6,854 nucleotides of DNA from Hydrogenophaga sp. (GTDB taxonomy: Bacteria > Pseudomonadota > Gammaproteobacteria > Burkholderiales > Burkholderiaceae_C). How positions within the stretch are numbered: position 1 is the stretch's first letter; every line of letters begins with the position of its first letter. The position numbers were made by a program, and so were the translations under genes. The notes under the pieces are model-generated. The model saw only the letters and a list, made by a program, of their open reading frames with translations, ran no database searches and was not told where the DNA came from. The stretch is from NCBI GenBank assembly GCA_030684755.1, contig JAUXXN010000029.1:1-6854 (forward strand), written 5' to 3'. Below are positions 6,455 through 6,854 of the stretch, piece by piece.

Positions 6455-6854
6455 TCACAAATAAACCACATTCACCCCACCCCCCAGCGCTTCTTGAGCC
6501 AGAGGCACCAGGTGGTCGTGGTGGGTTAAGAACACCACTTGCATCTTGCGCGAGAGATCGCCCAACACTTGCAGGCCAGCGGTGGTGCGGTCGTCGTCGA
6601 AATTGATGAACAAATCGTCGGCAACCAGGGGCAGGCACAGGCCTTGGTCAATTTGCAGCTCCAGCGCGGCTAAGCGCAGGGCCAAATAGAGTTGGTCGCG
6701 GGAGCCTTCGCTCATGCCCGTCACGTCCACGGCTTGGCCGTTGGGGCGGATGCCGAACAGGCGCGGCGTGGCTTCTTCGGTATCGACCAACAGGCGGCTG
6801 AACGAGCCGCGTGTGAGGCCGCTGAAGTGGGCCGAGGCTTTGGCGAGCATGGGG
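6455..6854 (-). CDS. YhaN-like SMC/RecN-type ATPase, C-terminal part (cut by right window edge)
   Basis: The minus-strand frame is open to the right edge and gives the last 132 or so residues of an ABC-type ATPase head. Counting from the M at 6850, there is a signature-like motif MSEGSRDQLYLALR (46-59), then a Walker B strand LPLVADDLF (73-81) ending in catalytic-type D78-D79, the following FINFDDDR, and a switch-histidine segment LTHHDH (108-113). The combination of MSEGSRDQLYLALR and ADDLFINFDDDR is typical of the large coiled-coil YhaN ATPases, relatives of SbcC/Rad50, which are often encoded beside an SbcD-like metallophosphoesterase. The Walker A head and coiled coil would lie right of the window. 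The M at 6850 is internal, since the frame continues past it. A general RecN/SMC-like ATPase is the alternative. The role in DNA processing is inferred from family only. Confidence 0.78.
   Translation of the reverse strand, partial: PMLAKASAHFSGLTRGSFSRLLVDTEEATPRLFGIRPNGQAVDVTGMSEGSRDQLYLALRLAALELQIDQGLCLPLVADDLFINFDDDRTTAGLQVLGDLSRKMQVVFLTHHDHLVPLAQEALGGGVNVVYL

Overview
The window is GC-rich, densely coded DNA. Gene content and protein style point to a betaproteobacterium of the order Burkholderiales, probably Comamonadaceae-like. The supports are a Tat-exported high-potential iron-sulfur protein, hopanoid-type squalene synthesis genes, and an RND efflux pair whose permease has the PREQDPEVNFNWV type of N-terminus. 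The genus cannot be fixed from the sequence alone. There are five protein genes plus a partial sixth, no RNA genes and no CRISPR array. No gap between genes reaches 300 bases.

Layout, left to right. (1) The 3' end of a periplasmic adaptor gene is followed after 12 bases by a complete RND permease gene (401-3559); together they form a tripartite efflux operon whose start lies left of the window. (2) The 109-base gap after the permease holds a compact structured repeat (3577-3631). It consists of two head-to-head 25-base units, each with GTAG followed by a small palindrome, which is the signature of REP/BIME elements. (3) hpnD (3669-4535) encodes presqualene diphosphate synthase. (4) A convergent minus-strand gene (4595-4915) encodes a Tat-exported high-potential iron-sulfur protein (HiPIP). 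(5) hpnE (5072-6433) encodes the FAD enzyme that reduces hydroxysqualene to squalene. (6) The 3' end of a YhaN-like ATPase gene comes in from the right on the minus strand and ends 21 bases from the hpnE stop.

Functionally, HpnD and HpnE are the first and last enzymes of the three-step HpnD-HpnC-HpnE route from farnesyl diphosphate to squalene, the precursor of hopanoids. The middle enzyme, HpnC, is not in the window, and the usual tight clustering is broken by the inverted HiPIP gene. The efflux pair, the HiPIP and the YhaN-like ATPase look like ordinary neighbours with no clear role in squalene synthesis. I found no convincing new multi-gene system. The observation most worth following up is the REP-like repeat pair, because a two-base difference between its copies preserves base pairing inside each unit.
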